44,400 nt of DNA, from assembly GCF_000802365.1 (NCBI RefSeq), contig NZ_JSZE01000040.1, positions 1 through 44,400 on the forward strand. Reading direction: 5' to 3'. The position numbers and the translations under genes are program-made. This document shows positions 7,727 to 17,832 of the stretch, piece after piece (positions within the stretch are counted from its first letter, which is position 1; every line of letters begins with the position of its first letter). The notes beneath the pieces are model-generated. The model saw only the letters and a list, made by a program, of their open reading frames with translations, searched no databases and was not told where the DNA came from. Source of the stretch: Xanthomonas cannabis pv. cannabis (lineage in GTDB: Bacteria > Pseudomonadota > Gammaproteobacteria > Xanthomonadales > Xanthomonadaceae).

Positions 7727-10318
7727 TCAGGCAGCCGTGGCCTCCAGAAAATCCTGCGCAAACCGTTGCAACACACCACCGGCCTCGTAGATCGAGACTT
7801 CCTCTGCAGTATCCAGCCGGCACGTGACCGGCACCTGCAACTGCTCGCCGTTGCGCCGGTGGATCGAGAGTGTCAGCGTGGCCCCCGGCGTGCGCTGTCC
7901 GGTGACGTCGAAGGTTTCGCTACCATCGATGCCAAGTGTCTTGCGATCGGTGCCCGGCTTGAACTCCAGCGGCAACACGCCCATGCCGATCAGGTTGGTG
8001 CGGTGGATCCGTTCGAAGCCTTCCGCCACGATCACCTCCACACCGGCCAGACGCACGCCCTTGGCTGCCCAGTCGCGCGAGGAACCCTGCCCGTAATCGG
8101 CACCGGCAACGATGATCAACGGTTGCTTGCGGGTCATGTAGGTTTCGATGGCCTCCCACATGCGCATGACCTGCCCTTCCGGCTCCAGTCGCGCCAGCGA
8201 GCCTGCGGTGACCTGCCCATCAATCACGGCCATTTCGTTGATCAATTTGGGATTGGCGAAGGTGGCGCGCTGCGCGGTGAGATGGTCGCCGCGATGGGTG
8301 GCGTAGGAATTGAAATCCTCCTCGGGCACGCCCATGTGCGCGAGATACTCGCCAGCCGCACTGCCGGCCTGGATCGCATTGGATGGCGACAGATGATCGG
8401 TGGTGATGTTGTCGCCGAGCACGGCCAGCGGCCGCATGCCGTGCAGGGTGCGTGCCCCTGCCAATGCGCCCTCCCAATACGGCGGGCGGCGAATGTAGGT
8501 GCTGGTCGGGCGCCAGTCGTACAGCGGGCTCACGCTGATGCCCTGCCCACTGCTGCGCTGAAACATCGGGTCGTACACACGACGGAAGTGCTCCGGCTTG
8601 ACGCTGCGCGCCACCACCGCGTCGATCTCCGCATCGCTCGGCCACAGATCCTTGAGCGTTACCGCCACGCCATCGGCATCGATGCCCAGCACGTCCTTTT
8701 CGATATCGAAGCGCACGGTTCCGGCGATTGCATAGGCGATCACCAACGGCGGCGAGGCGAGAAACGCCTGCTTGGCATACGGGTGGATGCGCCCGTCGAA
8801 ATTGCGGTTGCCCGACAGCACCGCCGTGGCATACAGATCGCGGTCGATGATTTCCTGCTGGATGGTTGGGTCGAGCGCACCGCTCATGCCATTGCAGGTG
8901 GTGCAGGCGAACGCCACGATGCCGAAGCCCAGCTGTTCCAGTTCGCTCAATAAACCGGCATCTTCCAGGTACAGCTGCACCGCCTTGGAGCCCGGCGCCA
9001 GCGAACTCTTTACCCACGGCTTGCGGGTCAAGCCACGCGCGTTGGCATTGCGTGCCAGCAAGCCGGCCGCGATGACGTTGCGCGGGTTGGAGGTGTTGGT
9101 GCACGAGGTGATTGCCGCGATGATCACCGCGCCATCGGGCATCTGCCCCGGCACCTGGTCCCAAGCACCGGCAATGCCGCGCGCAGCCAGCTCGCTGGTG
9201 GCCACGCGCTTGTGCGGGTTGGAGGGCCCGGCCATGTTGCGCACCACGCTGGACAGATCGAACTGCAGCACGCGCTCATACTGTGCGGTGGCCAGATCGT
9301 CGGCCCACAGCCCGGTATGACGTGCATAGTTCTCCACCAATGCCACCTGCGCGTCGTCGCGACCGGTGAGCCGCAGGTAGTCGATGGTCTGCTGGTCGAT
9401 GTAGAACATCGCCGCGGTCGCCCCGAATTCCGGCGTCATGTTGGAAATGGTGGCGCGGTCGCCGATGGTCAGCGCACTGGCGCCTGCACCATAGAATTCG
9501 AGATAGGCGCCCACCACGCGTTGCTGGCGCAGGAATTCGGTCAAGGCCAGCACGATATCGGTGGCAGTCGTTCCCGGTGCCGCCCGCCCGGTGAGTTCCA
9601 CACCGATGATGTCCGGCAGGCGCATCCACGAGGCGCGACCCAACATCACGTTTTCTGCTTCCAGGCCGCCCACGCCCACTGCGATGACGCCCAGCGCATC
9701 CACATGCGGAGTGTGGCTATCGGTGCCCACGCAGGTATCCGGAAAGGCCACGCCGTCCAGCGTGTAGATCACCGGCGACATCTTCTCCAGGTTGATTTGA
9801 TGCATGATCCCATTGCCCGGCGGAATTACTTCCATGTTTTCGAACGCGCGCTTGGTCCATTCGATGAAATGGAACCGATCGGCATTGCGACGGTCTTCCA
9901 CGCCGCGGTTCTTGGCAAAGGCCTGCTTGTCGAAGCCGGCGTATTCAACCGCCAGCGAGTGATCGACGATCAGCTGCACCGGCACCACCGGGTTGACCTG
10001 CGCCGGATCGCCGCCCTGCTCGGCGATTGCATCACGCAGACCGGCAAGATCCACCAGGGCGGTCTGGCCCAGGATGTCGTGGCAGACCACACGCGCCGGA
10101 AACCACGGGAAATCCAGCTCGCGCTTGCGCTCGATCAATTGGCGCAGATACGCCTCCAGCTTCTGCGGCTCGGCGCGTCGCACCAGGTTTTCCGCGTGCA
10201 CGCGTGCGGTGTACGGCAAGCCTGCATATGCACCGGGCTGCAACGCATCCACGGCGGCGCGTGCATCGAAGTAATCCAACGCGGTGCCCGGCAAGGGCTT
10301 GCGGTACTGGCTATTCAT
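7727..10318 (-). CDS. acnD: Fe/S-dependent 2-methylcitrate dehydratase AcnD
   Basis: 863 residues, an aconitase-superfamily enzyme. The start NSQYRKPLPGTALDYFD and the adjacent prpC and prpF point to AcnD rather than citrate-cycle aconitase. Ligands for the 4Fe-4S cluster are visible as SCTNTSNP (about residue 405) and ACTTCNGMSG (about 470), and the C-terminal swivel domain carries GQGSSRDWAAKG (about 743). AcnD dehydrates 2-methylcitrate to 2-methylaconitate, which PrpF then isomerises. The ATG at 10318 matches the family N-terminus; an in-frame GTG five codons earlier is less likely. No strong ribosome binding site is seen. The leader is unusual: a 34-unit TTG/CTG repeat begins about 30 bases upstream of the start. 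Confidence 0.93.
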   Translation of the reverse strand: MNSQYRKPLPGTALDYFDARAAVDALQPGAYAGLPYTARVHAENLVRRAEPQKLEAYLRQLIERKRELDFPWFPARVVCHDILGQTALVDLAGLRDAIAEQGGDPAQVNPVVPVQLIVDHSLAVEYAGFDKQAFAKNRGVEDRRNADRFHFIEWTKRAFENMEVIPPGNGIMHQINLEKMSPVIYTLDGVAFPDTCVGTDSHTPHVDALGVIAVGVGGLEAENVMLGRASWMRLPDIIGVELTGRAAPGTTATDIVLALTEFLRQQRVVGAYLEFYGAGASALTIGDRATISNMTPEFGATAAMFYIDQQTIDYLRLTGRDDAQVALVENYARHTGLWADDLATAQYERVLQFDLSSVVRNMAGPSNPHKRVATSELAARGIAGAWDQVPGQMPDGAVIIAAITSCTNTSNPRNVIAAGLLARNANARGLTRKPWVKSSLAPGSKAVQLYLEDAGLLSELEQLGFGIVAFACTTCNGMSGALDPTIQQEIIDRDLYATAVLSGNRNFDGRIHPYAKQAFLASPPLVIAYAIAGTVRFDIEKDVLGIDADGVAVTLKDLWPSDAEIDAVVARSVKPEHFRRVYDPMFQRSSGQGISVSPLYDWRPTSTYIRRPPYWEGALAGARTLHGMRPLAVLGDNITTDHLSPSNAIQAGSAAGEYLAHMGVPEEDFNSYATHRGDHLTAQRATFANPKLINEMAVIDGQVTAGSLARLEPEGQVMRMWEAIETYMTRKQPLIIVAGADYGQGSSRDWAAKGVRLAGVEVIVAEGFERIHRTNLIGMGVLPLEFKPGTDRKTLGIDGSETFDVTGQRTPGATLTLSIHRRNGEQLQVPVTCRLDTAEEVSIYEAGGVLQRFAQDFLEATAA

Positions 10319-10350
10319 GGCTGGCGATATCACAAGGCGGGCGGGGTTTA

Positions 10351-10452
<102 letters not shown>

Positions 10453-10503
10453 TCGCTGATGCTGCTCGTATTCCTGCTCACCACGTGCCACTCGCCACGC
10501 TCC

Positions 10504-10548
10504 CTTCTCCCGCAACGCGGGAGAAGGTGCCCGAAGGGCGGATGAGGG
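10504..10548 (+). repeat. REP-like palindromic element in prpC-acnD gap
   Basis: Palindrome CTTCTCCCGC-AAC-GCGGGAGAAG followed by the tag GTGCCCGAAGGGCGGATGAGGG, the same element as in the 1474-1850 array. It sits 20 bases past the prpC stop codon, where it could form a stable hairpin in the mRNA and protect or attenuate the prpC message relative to acnD. Confidence 0.85.
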
Positions 10549-10568
10549 CCGCTCGCAAGTGGCACTTT

Positions 10569-11723
10569 TCAGACGCGCTGATCCAACGGCACAAACACCT
10601 GATCTTCCGGGCCGGTGTAATTGGCCGAGGGACGAATGATCTTGCCGTCCATGCGCTGCTCGATGATGTGCGCGCTCCACCCGGCAGTACGCGCCAGCAC
10701 GAACAGCGGCGTAAACATCGCCGTCGGCACGCCCATCATGTGGTAGCTGACCGCACTGAACCAATCCAGGTTCGGAAACATTTTCTTGATGTCCCACATC
10801 ACCGTCTCCAGGCGCTCGGCGATGTCGTACATCTTGCGGCTGCCCTGCTCGTCGGAGAGTTCGCGCGCCACGTCCTTGATCACCTTGTTGCGCGGATCGG
10901 ACACGGTGTAGACCGGGTGCCCGAAGCCGATCACCACTTCCTTGCGCTCCACACGTGCCTTGATGTCGGCCTCGGCTTCGTCTGGCGTGTCATAGCGCTT
11001 CTGCACCTCGAAGGCCACCTCGTTGGCGCCGCCATGCTTGGGACCGCGCAACGCGCCGATACCACCAGCAATGGCGCTGTACATGTCGCTACCGGTACCG
11101 GCAATCACGCGGCTCGCAAACGTGGAGGCATTGAATTCGTGCTCGGCGTACAGGATCAGGCTGGTGTGCATTGCGCGCACCCACGAATCCTTCGGCGCAA
11201 AGCCATGCAGCAGGCGCAGGAAGTGCCCACCGACGGAGTCGTCGTCGGTCTCCACCTCGATGCGCTTGCCGTTGTGGCTGTAGTGATACCAGTACAGCAG
11301 CATCGAACCGAGCGAGGCCATCAACTTGTCGGCGATATCACGCGCACCGGGATGGTTGTGATCGTCCTTTTCCGGCTGCAGGCAGCCAAGCACCGACACA
11401 CCGGTGCGCATCACATCCATCGGGTGCGCGGATGGCGGCAGCTGTTCCAGCGCGGTTTTCACTGCCGCCGGCACGCCGCGCAGCGAACGCAGCTTGGCCT
11501 TGTAGCCGCGCAGTTCGCCGTTGTTGGGCAGCTTGCCGTGCACCAGCAGATAGGCAATTTCCTCAAACTCGCTGGTGGTGGCCAGATCCAGGATGTCGTA
11601 GCCACGGTAATGCAGATCGTTGCCGCTGCGGCCCACCGTGCACAGCGCGGTGTTGCCTGCAGCAGTGCCGGACAGTGCGACGGATTTCTTCGGCTTGAAG
11701 CCGGGATTGACGGTGTCGTTCAT
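10569..11723 (-). CDS. prpC: 2-methylcitrate synthase PrpC
   Basis: 384 residues, typical for PrpC and shorter than citrate synthase GltA. Citrate-synthase-fold motifs are visible: [10 protein letters not shown] with the first catalytic histidine, GFGHPVY with the second, and an aspartate in the late PTAMFTPLF region block. The N-terminal [19 protein letters not shown] is characteristic of PrpC. It condenses propionyl-CoA with oxaloacetate, the entry step of the methylcitrate cycle. The ATG at 11723 has GGGAG eight bases upstream. It follows prpB by 75 bases on the same strand. Confidence 0.95.
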   Translation of the reverse strand: MNDTVNPGFKPKKSVALSGTAAGNTALCTVGRSGNDLHYRGYDILDLATTSEFEEIAYLLVHGKLPNNGELRGYKAKLRSLRGVPAAVKTALEQLPPSAHPMDVMRTGVSVLGCLQPEKDDHNHPGARDIADKLMASLGSMLLYWYHYSHNGKRIEVETDDDSVGGHFLRLLHGFAPKDSWVRAMHTSLILYAEHEFNASTFASRVIAGTGSDMYSAIAGGIGALRGPKHGGANEVAFEVQKRYDTPDEAEADIKARVERKEVVIGFGHPVYTVSDPRNKVIKDVARELSDEQGSRKMYDIAERLETVMWDIKKMFPNLDWFSAVSYHMMGVPTAMFTPLFVLARTAGWSAHIIEQRMDGKIIRPSANYTGPEDQVFVPLDQRV

Positions 11724-11798
11724 GCGATGCGCTCCCAAACGGTGTCGTGTTGCGGTGTCACGGATGAAGTGGCCAAACCTGCACGCAGCAAGGCGCGA

Positions 11799-12695
11799 TC
11801 ATGCGCCTTTGCGTGCAAACAACGCGTCCAGGCGCTGCTCGTAGCCGTGGTAGCCGATGCGCTCGTACAGCTCTTCGCGCGTCTGCATGGTGTCCAGCAC
11901 GGCCTGCTGATGGCCGTCGCGCCGAATCGCGGTATAGACCGCCTCGGCCGCCTTGTTGGCCGCACGGAATGCCGACAGCGGAAACAGCTGGATCGCCACA
12001 CCGGCCTGCGCAAGCTGGTCGCGCGTGAACAGCGGCGTCTTGCCGAATTCGGTGATGTTGGCCAGCACCGGCACGCCCACTGCATCGACAAACCGCGTGT
12101 AGGTGTCCAGGTCGTACGCGGCTTCGGCAAAGATGCCGTCGGCGCCCGCGTCCACACAGGCGATGGCGCGCTCGATCGCTGCATCCACCCCTTCCATCTG
12201 GATGGCGTCGGTGCGTGCGATCAAGAAAAACGCCGGATCGGTCTTGGCATCGGCCGCCGCCTTGACCCGGTCGACCATCTCGCCCTGGCTGACGATCTCC
12301 TTACCCGGCCGATGCCCGCAACGCTTGGCGCCCACTTGGTCTTCGATATGGCAACCGGCCGCGCCGGCCTTGATCAGCGACTTGATGGTGCGCTCGATAT
12401 TGAAGGCACTCGGCCCGAAGCCGGTATCCACATCCACCAGCAGCGGCAGTTCGCACACGTCGGTGATGCGGCGCACATCGATCAGTACGTCTTCCAATGT
12501 GTTGATCCCCAGGTCCGGCAGCCCCAGCGACCCCGCCGCCACGCCGCCGCCAGACAGGTAGATGGCCTGGTAGCCCGCACGCTGGGCCAGTAGCGCGTGG
12601 TTGGCATTGATCGCACCGATCACCTGCAGCGGCGACTCGGCAGCCAGCGCTGCGCGAAAGCGCGTGCCGGCAGAGGCTGGATAGGAGGACGTCAT
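11799..12695 (-). CDS. prpB: 2-methylisocitrate lyase PrpB
   Basis: 298 residues of the isocitrate lyase/PEP mutase family. The catalytic loop is visible as [12 protein letters not shown], with metal-binding acidic residues in [10 protein letters not shown] and HIEDQ. PrpB splits 2-methylisocitrate into pyruvate and succinate, the last step of the cycle. The ATG at 12695 gives the family N-terminus; the upstream ribosome binding site is weak (GGAAA). It is the first gene of the operon and lies directly behind a consensus sigma-54 promoter at 12729-12743. Confidence 0.95.
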   Translation of the reverse strand: MTSSYPASAGTRFRAALAAESPLQVIGAINANHALLAQRAGYQAIYLSGGGVAAGSLGLPDLGINTLEDVLIDVRRITDVCELPLLVDVDTGFGPSAFNIERTIKSLIKAGAAGCHIEDQVGAKRCGHRPGKEIVSQGEMVDRVKAAADAKTDPAFFLIARTDAIQMEGVDAAIERAIACVDAGADGIFAEAAYDLDTYTRFVDAVGVPVLANITEFGKTPLFTRDQLAQAGVAIQLFPLSAFRAANKAAEAVYTAIRRDGHQQAVLDTMQTREELYERIGYHGYEQRLDALFARKGA

Positions 12696-12728
12696 GACGG
12701 TTTCCAGGAGGAGAGGGTTAGCTGGTTC

Positions 12729-12743
12729 GCAAACGTCGTGCCA
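12729..12743 (-). promoter_or_regulatory. Sigma-54 promoter (-24/-12) for the prp operon
   Basis: On the minus strand the sequence TGGCACGACGTTTGC matches the TGGCACG-N4-TTGC consensus at every defined position. The transcription start would be near 12717, leaving a leader of roughly 22 bases before prpB. A sigma-54 activator, prpR, is encoded divergently next to it, so function is strongly supported by context. Confidence 0.9.
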
Positions 12744-12795
12744 ATCGCAAGTATTTGATTCTGCTACGAGCGGAAGACCTCGCCGTTGCAGTTTC

Positions 12796-12819
12796 GGAAC
12801 TAATGGAACATCATGAAAC

Positions 12820-12829
<10 letters not shown>
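12796..12829. promoter_or_regulatory. Phased GRAAC repeats, candidate PrpR enhancer site
   Basis: Four direct repeats GGAAC, GGAAC, GAAAC, GAAAC begin at 12796, 12805, 12815 and 12825, spaced 9, 10 and 10 bases, about one helical turn. An outer dyad GTTTCG (12791-12796) / CGAAAC (12824-12829) frames them. They lie roughly 80-110 bases upstream of the predicted prpB transcription start, the usual place for a sigma-54 enhancer, and they overlap the prpR start codon, which would allow autoregulation. Confidence 0.5.
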
Positions 12830-14430
<1,601 letters not shown>

Positions 14431-14479
14431 AGAACTGGCGCGACGACCGTACGGCGATTTGCCCCAGGCGCGCGGAGGC

Positions 14480-14806
14480 TCACTTGACCCGTGTGTACTC
14501 GGTATCGCCGGTGCTCAAACGACCGCTCGCCTCGTCGATCGCATAGTTGACCGTGCCACTGCCACTGGACACCTGCAGCACCCCCTTGGTCAACAACGCC
14601 GGGTAATTTCGGGTTTTGACCCCATTGCCGAACATCTCCGGCGAGGTGTCGCGGATGATGAAGCTCTCGCCGTTGTGCTCGATGCTCAGCACATTCTTCT
14701 GCGACTTCACATTGACCCACTTGCCAACGTACTGCTCGCCAACATCGCGCGCGCAGCCGGCTAGCAGCGCCATCGCAATCAGGGCACTTCCAAGCAGTGC
14801 TTTCAT
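14480..14806 (-). CDS. Small predicted lipoprotein
   Basis: 108 residues, function not recognised. The N-terminus MKALLGSALIAMALLAGC is a lipoprotein signal peptide with lipobox LAGC, so the protein is predicted to be membrane-anchored in the envelope. The mature part (VGKWVNVKSQKNVLSIEHN ... SGSGTVNYAIDEASGRLSTG) looks like a small beta-rich domain of the kind that compares a value to a background, but no family was recognised. The ATG at 14806 has GAAGG seven bases upstream. It converges with prpR, 49 bases away, and is not obviously in an operon. Confidence 0.7.
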   Translation of the reverse strand: MKALLGSALIAMALLAGCARDVGEQYVGKWVNVKSQKNVLSIEHNGESFIIRDTSPEMFGNGVKTRNYPALLTKGVLQVSSGSGTVNYAIDEASGRLSTGDTEYTRVK

Positions 14807-15022
14807 CGCCAGACCTTCTTCAACGCGGGGGGGTCTCCCAGGATGGCAAGTCCTTGTTGGGCCCGCAACAAGCAGGCACAAGCGACGAGACAGACCATCT
14901 GGAAAGCACGGTCACGGGGGGCGCAGGCTCGACTCTCCGGTCACTAACGGACATGCACGTGTCACCGATGACGTCTCGCGCTCTGCTGCGTCCTGGAGCC
15001 TTCCGCATGGAACGCAAGACAC

Positions 15023-15053
15023 AAAAAAACCGGCACATGGCCGGCTTTTTTTT
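15023..15053 (-). terminator. Terminator after tRNA-Val
   Basis: A CCGGC / GCCGG stem around a short loop is flanked by seven A on one side and eight T on the other, so it could stop transcription in both directions. It begins 33 bases beyond the 3' end of the tRNA-Val gene. Confidence 0.85.
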
Positions 15054-15085
15054 CGCGTCGAATCCCGTGGAGTGCAGGATTTCGA

Positions 15086-15160
15086 TGGTGGGCGGTACAG
15101 GGTTCGAACCTGTGACCCTTGCCGTGTGAAGGCAATGCTCTACCGCTGAGCTAACCGCCC
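15086..15160 (-). tRNA. tRNA-Val (anticodon CAC)
   Basis: A full cloverleaf is visible on the minus strand: acceptor GGGCGGT/ACCGCCC, D-arm with AGCTCAGCGGTAGAGC, anticodon stem TTGCC/GGCAA with loop TTCACAC, giving anticodon CAC for GUG codons, and T-arm CAGG-TTCGAAC-CCTG. The CCA end is encoded (15086-15088). Total 75 bases. A promoter lies immediately upstream and a terminator downstream, so it is a single-gene transcript. Confidence 0.95.
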
Positions 15161-15177
15161 GGTGACGCGAGCCGAAC

Positions 15178-15205
15178 ATTATAGGGCAGCTGCGGCAATC
15201 GTCAA
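15178..15205 (-). promoter_or_regulatory. Sigma-70 promoter of tRNA-Val
   Basis: On the minus strand TTGACG (15205-15200) and TATAAT (15183-15178) are separated by 16 bases. The predicted start lies about 10 bases upstream of the mature tRNA, with a GC-rich discriminator (GTTCGGCTCGC) typical of stringently controlled stable RNA genes. Confidence 0.85.
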
Positions 15206-15392
15206 CAGGTTGATCCGCGACGGCGATGACCTGGTCGAAAACGTCCCGATCCAATGACTGGGCGCGGCGTGCCGACGGTCTGGCGGCGCCATGGCGATAA
15301 ATCGATTCGGCGCCATTCAAACGCCCGCTACGCCCTTGGACGACCCGTTTCCAATACGACGGCAATCACCCGTGCAACCGCACCGCACTACC

Positions 15393-15746
15393 TCACATCG
15401 TATGCGTCGGTTTGTCCGAGGTCGTCAGGCCTGCCAGCAGGGTCTCGATCTTGTTGCGCACTGCCTCACCTTCCGGGCCGTCCGGGAACTGCACGCCGAT
15501 GCCGGCGGCGCGGTTGCCCTGGGCGCCGGCCGGCGTGGTCCAGATCACCTTGCCGGCCACCGGCAGGCGCTCGCTGGAATCGGGCAGGGTCAGCAGCAGG
15601 AAGACTTCGTCGCCCAGCATGTAGCGCTTGGGGGTCGGCACGAAGATGCCGCCACCTTTCACGAACGGCATGTAGGCGCTGTAGAGCGCCGGCTTGTCTT
15701 TCAATGCCAGCGACAAAATGCCCTGGCGTGCATTCATTGCACTCAT
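15393..15746 (-). CDS. pilZ: PilZ-domain type IV pilus protein
   Basis: 117 residues. The sequence ALYSAYMPFVKGGGIFVPTP and the later GIGVQFPDGPEGE match the short PilZ proteins of Xanthomonas and Pseudomonas needed for type IV pilus assembly. These lack the RxxxR motif of c-di-GMP-binding PilZ domains, and none is seen here; they act by binding partners such as the pilus ATPase PilB and the c-di-GMP receptor FimX. The start at 15746 has AGGGGAA four bases upstream; an in-frame ATG at 15737 is the alternative. The gene overlaps the end of holB by four bases and is last in the run, as in other gammaproteobacteria that have it. Confidence 0.92.
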   Translation of the reverse strand: MSAMNARQGILSLALKDKPALYSAYMPFVKGGGIFVPTPKRYMLGDEVFLLLTLPDSSERLPVAGKVIWTTPAGAQGNRAAGIGVQFPDGPEGEAVRNKIETLLAGLTTSDKPTHTM

Positions 15747-16702
15747 CGAGTTCCCCTAGAACGTGGCTGGCGCTCTCCCTCGCGCCAGGCCAGCAACAAT
15801 TCCGTCACTGCCAGGTCGGCGCGGACGGTGGTGCGCAGCAGGTCGCGGGTGCGGTTGGCGGCGTCGAACCAGGTCGCCAGCTTGTGCAACCGCGATGGAT
15901 CGGTCAAGCCGGCCGAGGCCTGCGCCAATGCCAGATCGGCAGCATGGCGCAGGCGCTGGTCGGCCTGGCCGTCGTTGGTCCAGCGCTGCGCGACATCGAC
16001 TGCGCCGGCGCGGCCGCTGGCGATCTGCTCCAGGTCCTGCGCCACCGCACGCCGCACCGCCAGGCCGTCTTCGCGCAGCCATTGCGCGGCAAGGCCGGGA
16101 TGGCCGCGGGCGGCGTCCAGGGCCTCCTGCGCAGCGCGCTCGCTGACGCCTTGCGACAGCAACCAGACCAATGCCTCGTGCGCGGGCGGCAATTTGAATT
16201 CCAGGCGCTGGCAGCGGCTGCGGATGGTCGCCGGCAACCGCGCCGGCTGGGCACTGATCAACCACAGGTAGCGGCCGGGCGATGGTTCTTCCAGCGTCTT
16301 GAGCAAGGCGTTGCAGGCGGCGCGATTGATTGCATCGGCCGGGTCGACGATCACCACCTGGGCGATGCCGTACTGCGGTGTGAGCGAGAGCTTTTGCGAA
16401 ATCTCGCGCACCTGCTCGATGACGATCTCGGTACGCAGCTTGTCGCCGGTACGGTTGGGAATGAAGGACACCAACTGCAGGTCGGGGTGGGTGCCGGCGG
16501 CGATCAACTGCCGCGTGCGCTGCGCCAGTGCCGGGTCCGGCGAGCTGGCCAGCACGTGCTCGGCCAGGGCCAGGGCGACCGCGCGCTTGCCCAGCCCTTC
16601 CGGCCCGCAGATCAGCACCCCGTGCCCGAGCCGTCCGGCATCCAGTGCGGCCACGGTCTGGTCGAAGGCACGTTGCTGCCAGGGCGAAAATGCGGCGGTC
16701 AT
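15743..16702 (-). CDS. holB: DNA polymerase III subunit delta'
   Basis: 319 residues. Delta' is the stator of the clamp loader that puts the beta sliding clamp on DNA. Visible features are a Walker-A-like GPEGLGKR (about residues 33-40), the ACNALLKTLEEP block, and the IRSRC motif shared by clamp-loader subunits. The four-cysteine zinc module that E. coli delta' carries between helix 2 and GTHPD is absent: the matching stretch LASSPDPALAQRTRQLIAAG has no cysteine. The gene overlaps both neighbours by four bases (mltG upstream, pilZ downstream), indicating tight translational coupling. tmk, which lies between mltG and holB in E. coli, is not here. Confidence 0.93.
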   Translation of the reverse strand: MTAAFSPWQQRAFDQTVAALDAGRLGHGVLICGPEGLGKRAVALALAEHVLASSPDPALAQRTRQLIAAGTHPDLQLVSFIPNRTGDKLRTEIVIEQVREISQKLSLTPQYGIAQVVIVDPADAINRAACNALLKTLEEPSPGRYLWLISAQPARLPATIRSRCQRLEFKLPPAHEALVWLLSQGVSERAAQEALDAARGHPGLAAQWLREDGLAVRRAVAQDLEQIASGRAGAVDVAQRWTNDGQADQRLRHAADLALAQASAGLTDPSRLHKLATWFDAANRTRDLLRTTVRADLAVTELLLAWREGERQPRSRGTR

Positions 16703-17772
16703 GGCGTGGGCTCCGTCTGCGGCGCGCTCGGCAGGCGGCGGCGCTGCAGGTAGCGCGCCACTGCCGCGTTATGGTCGGCCAGCGTGGCCGAGAATGCGTG
16801 CGCGCCGGTGCCATCGCCGACGGCCACGAAATACAGCGCCTCACCGGGCGCCGGCTGCACCGCCGCCAGCAGCGCCTCGCGGCCCGGCATGGCGATCGGC
16901 GTCGGCGTCAGGCCGGTGCGCGTATAGGTGTTGTACGGCGTGTCGGTGGTCAGGTCGCGGCGGCGGATATTGCCGTCGTAGCTGCTGCCGATGCCGTAGA
17001 TCACGGTCGGGTCGGTCTGCAGCTTCATGCCCAGCTGCAGGCGGCGCAGGAACACTCCTGCGATCAGCGGCCGCTCGGAACCCAGGGCGGTTTCCTTTTC
17101 GATAATCGATGCCAGGATCAATGCCTGTTCCGGCGAGCTAAGCGGCAGGTTCGGGGCGCGCTGTTCCCAGGCCTGCGCCAATGCCTTGTCCATGGCCGCG
17201 TGCGCGCGCTTGAGCACGTCGAGGTCGCTATCGCCGCGCTGATACACATAGGTTTCCGGCAGGAATCGCCCTTCCGGATGCTGCTTGGCAAATCCCAGCC
17301 GCGCCATCAGCGCCGCATCGTCCAGCGCGTCGATGGAGTGCTGCAGCGGCGTGGCGGTGGCGAGTGCGGCGCGGAGCTGCCGGAAATTCCAGCCCTCCAC
17401 GATCGTGAAACGGTACTGGATCACACGCCCCTGGCGCATGCGCGTCAGCACCTCGCGTGGCGACAGTGCCGGCGCCAATGCGTACTCGCCCACCTTGAGC
17501 TTGCCGGCGGCATCCACCTGGCGCGCGAGCAGCTGCCATTCCAGATCGGTGCCCTGCTCCAGGCCGGCTGCGCGCAATTTGCGCAGCGTGACCTTGAGCG
17601 AATCGCCGGGCGCAATCACCACACTGGGCGCGCTCGCAGGCACGGGGGTATCGGCGAAGTGCAGGTAATGCCGCCACGCCACCACCGCGGCAATCGCCAG
17701 CAGCGCTGCGAGCAGCAATGCCGTGCCCAGCACGGCCAGACATCCGCGTTTGCCAGTCACCGCCACACCCAC
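16699..17772 (-). CDS. mltG: Endolytic murein transglycosylase MltG
   Basis: 357 residues of the YceG/MltG family. One membrane helix near the N-terminus (about residues 10-30) anchors a periplasmic domain. The catalytic region is visible as ILASIIEKETALGSER (glutamate near 223) followed by QTDPTVIYG. MltG cuts nascent glycan strands and so helps end peptidoglycan polymerisation. A GTG start at 17772 is taken; a GTG four codons later (17760) has a better spaced GAGG. It overlaps holB by four bases and follows pabB by 60 bases. Confidence 0.93.
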   Translation of the reverse strand: MGVAVTGKRGCLAVLGTALLLAALLAIAAVVAWRHYLHFADTPVPASAPSVVIAPGDSLKVTLRKLRAAGLEQGTDLEWQLLARQVDAAGKLKVGEYALAPALSPREVLTRMRQGRVIQYRFTIVEGWNFRQLRAALATATPLQHSIDALDDAALMARLGFAKQHPEGRFLPETYVYQRGDSDLDVLKRAHAAMDKALAQAWEQRAPNLPLSSPEQALILASIIEKETALGSERPLIAGVFLRRLQLGMKLQTDPTVIYGIGSSYDGNIRRRDLTTDTPYNTYTRTGLTPTPIAMPGREALLAAVQPAPGEALYFVAVGDGTGAHAFSATLADHNAAVARYLQRRRLPSAPQTEPTP

Positions 17773-17832
17773 CTCGTCATTGCCCCAGCGCCGCGCAGGA
17801 TACCGCGCGCCGGTGATGTCCCGTTGAAGCGC

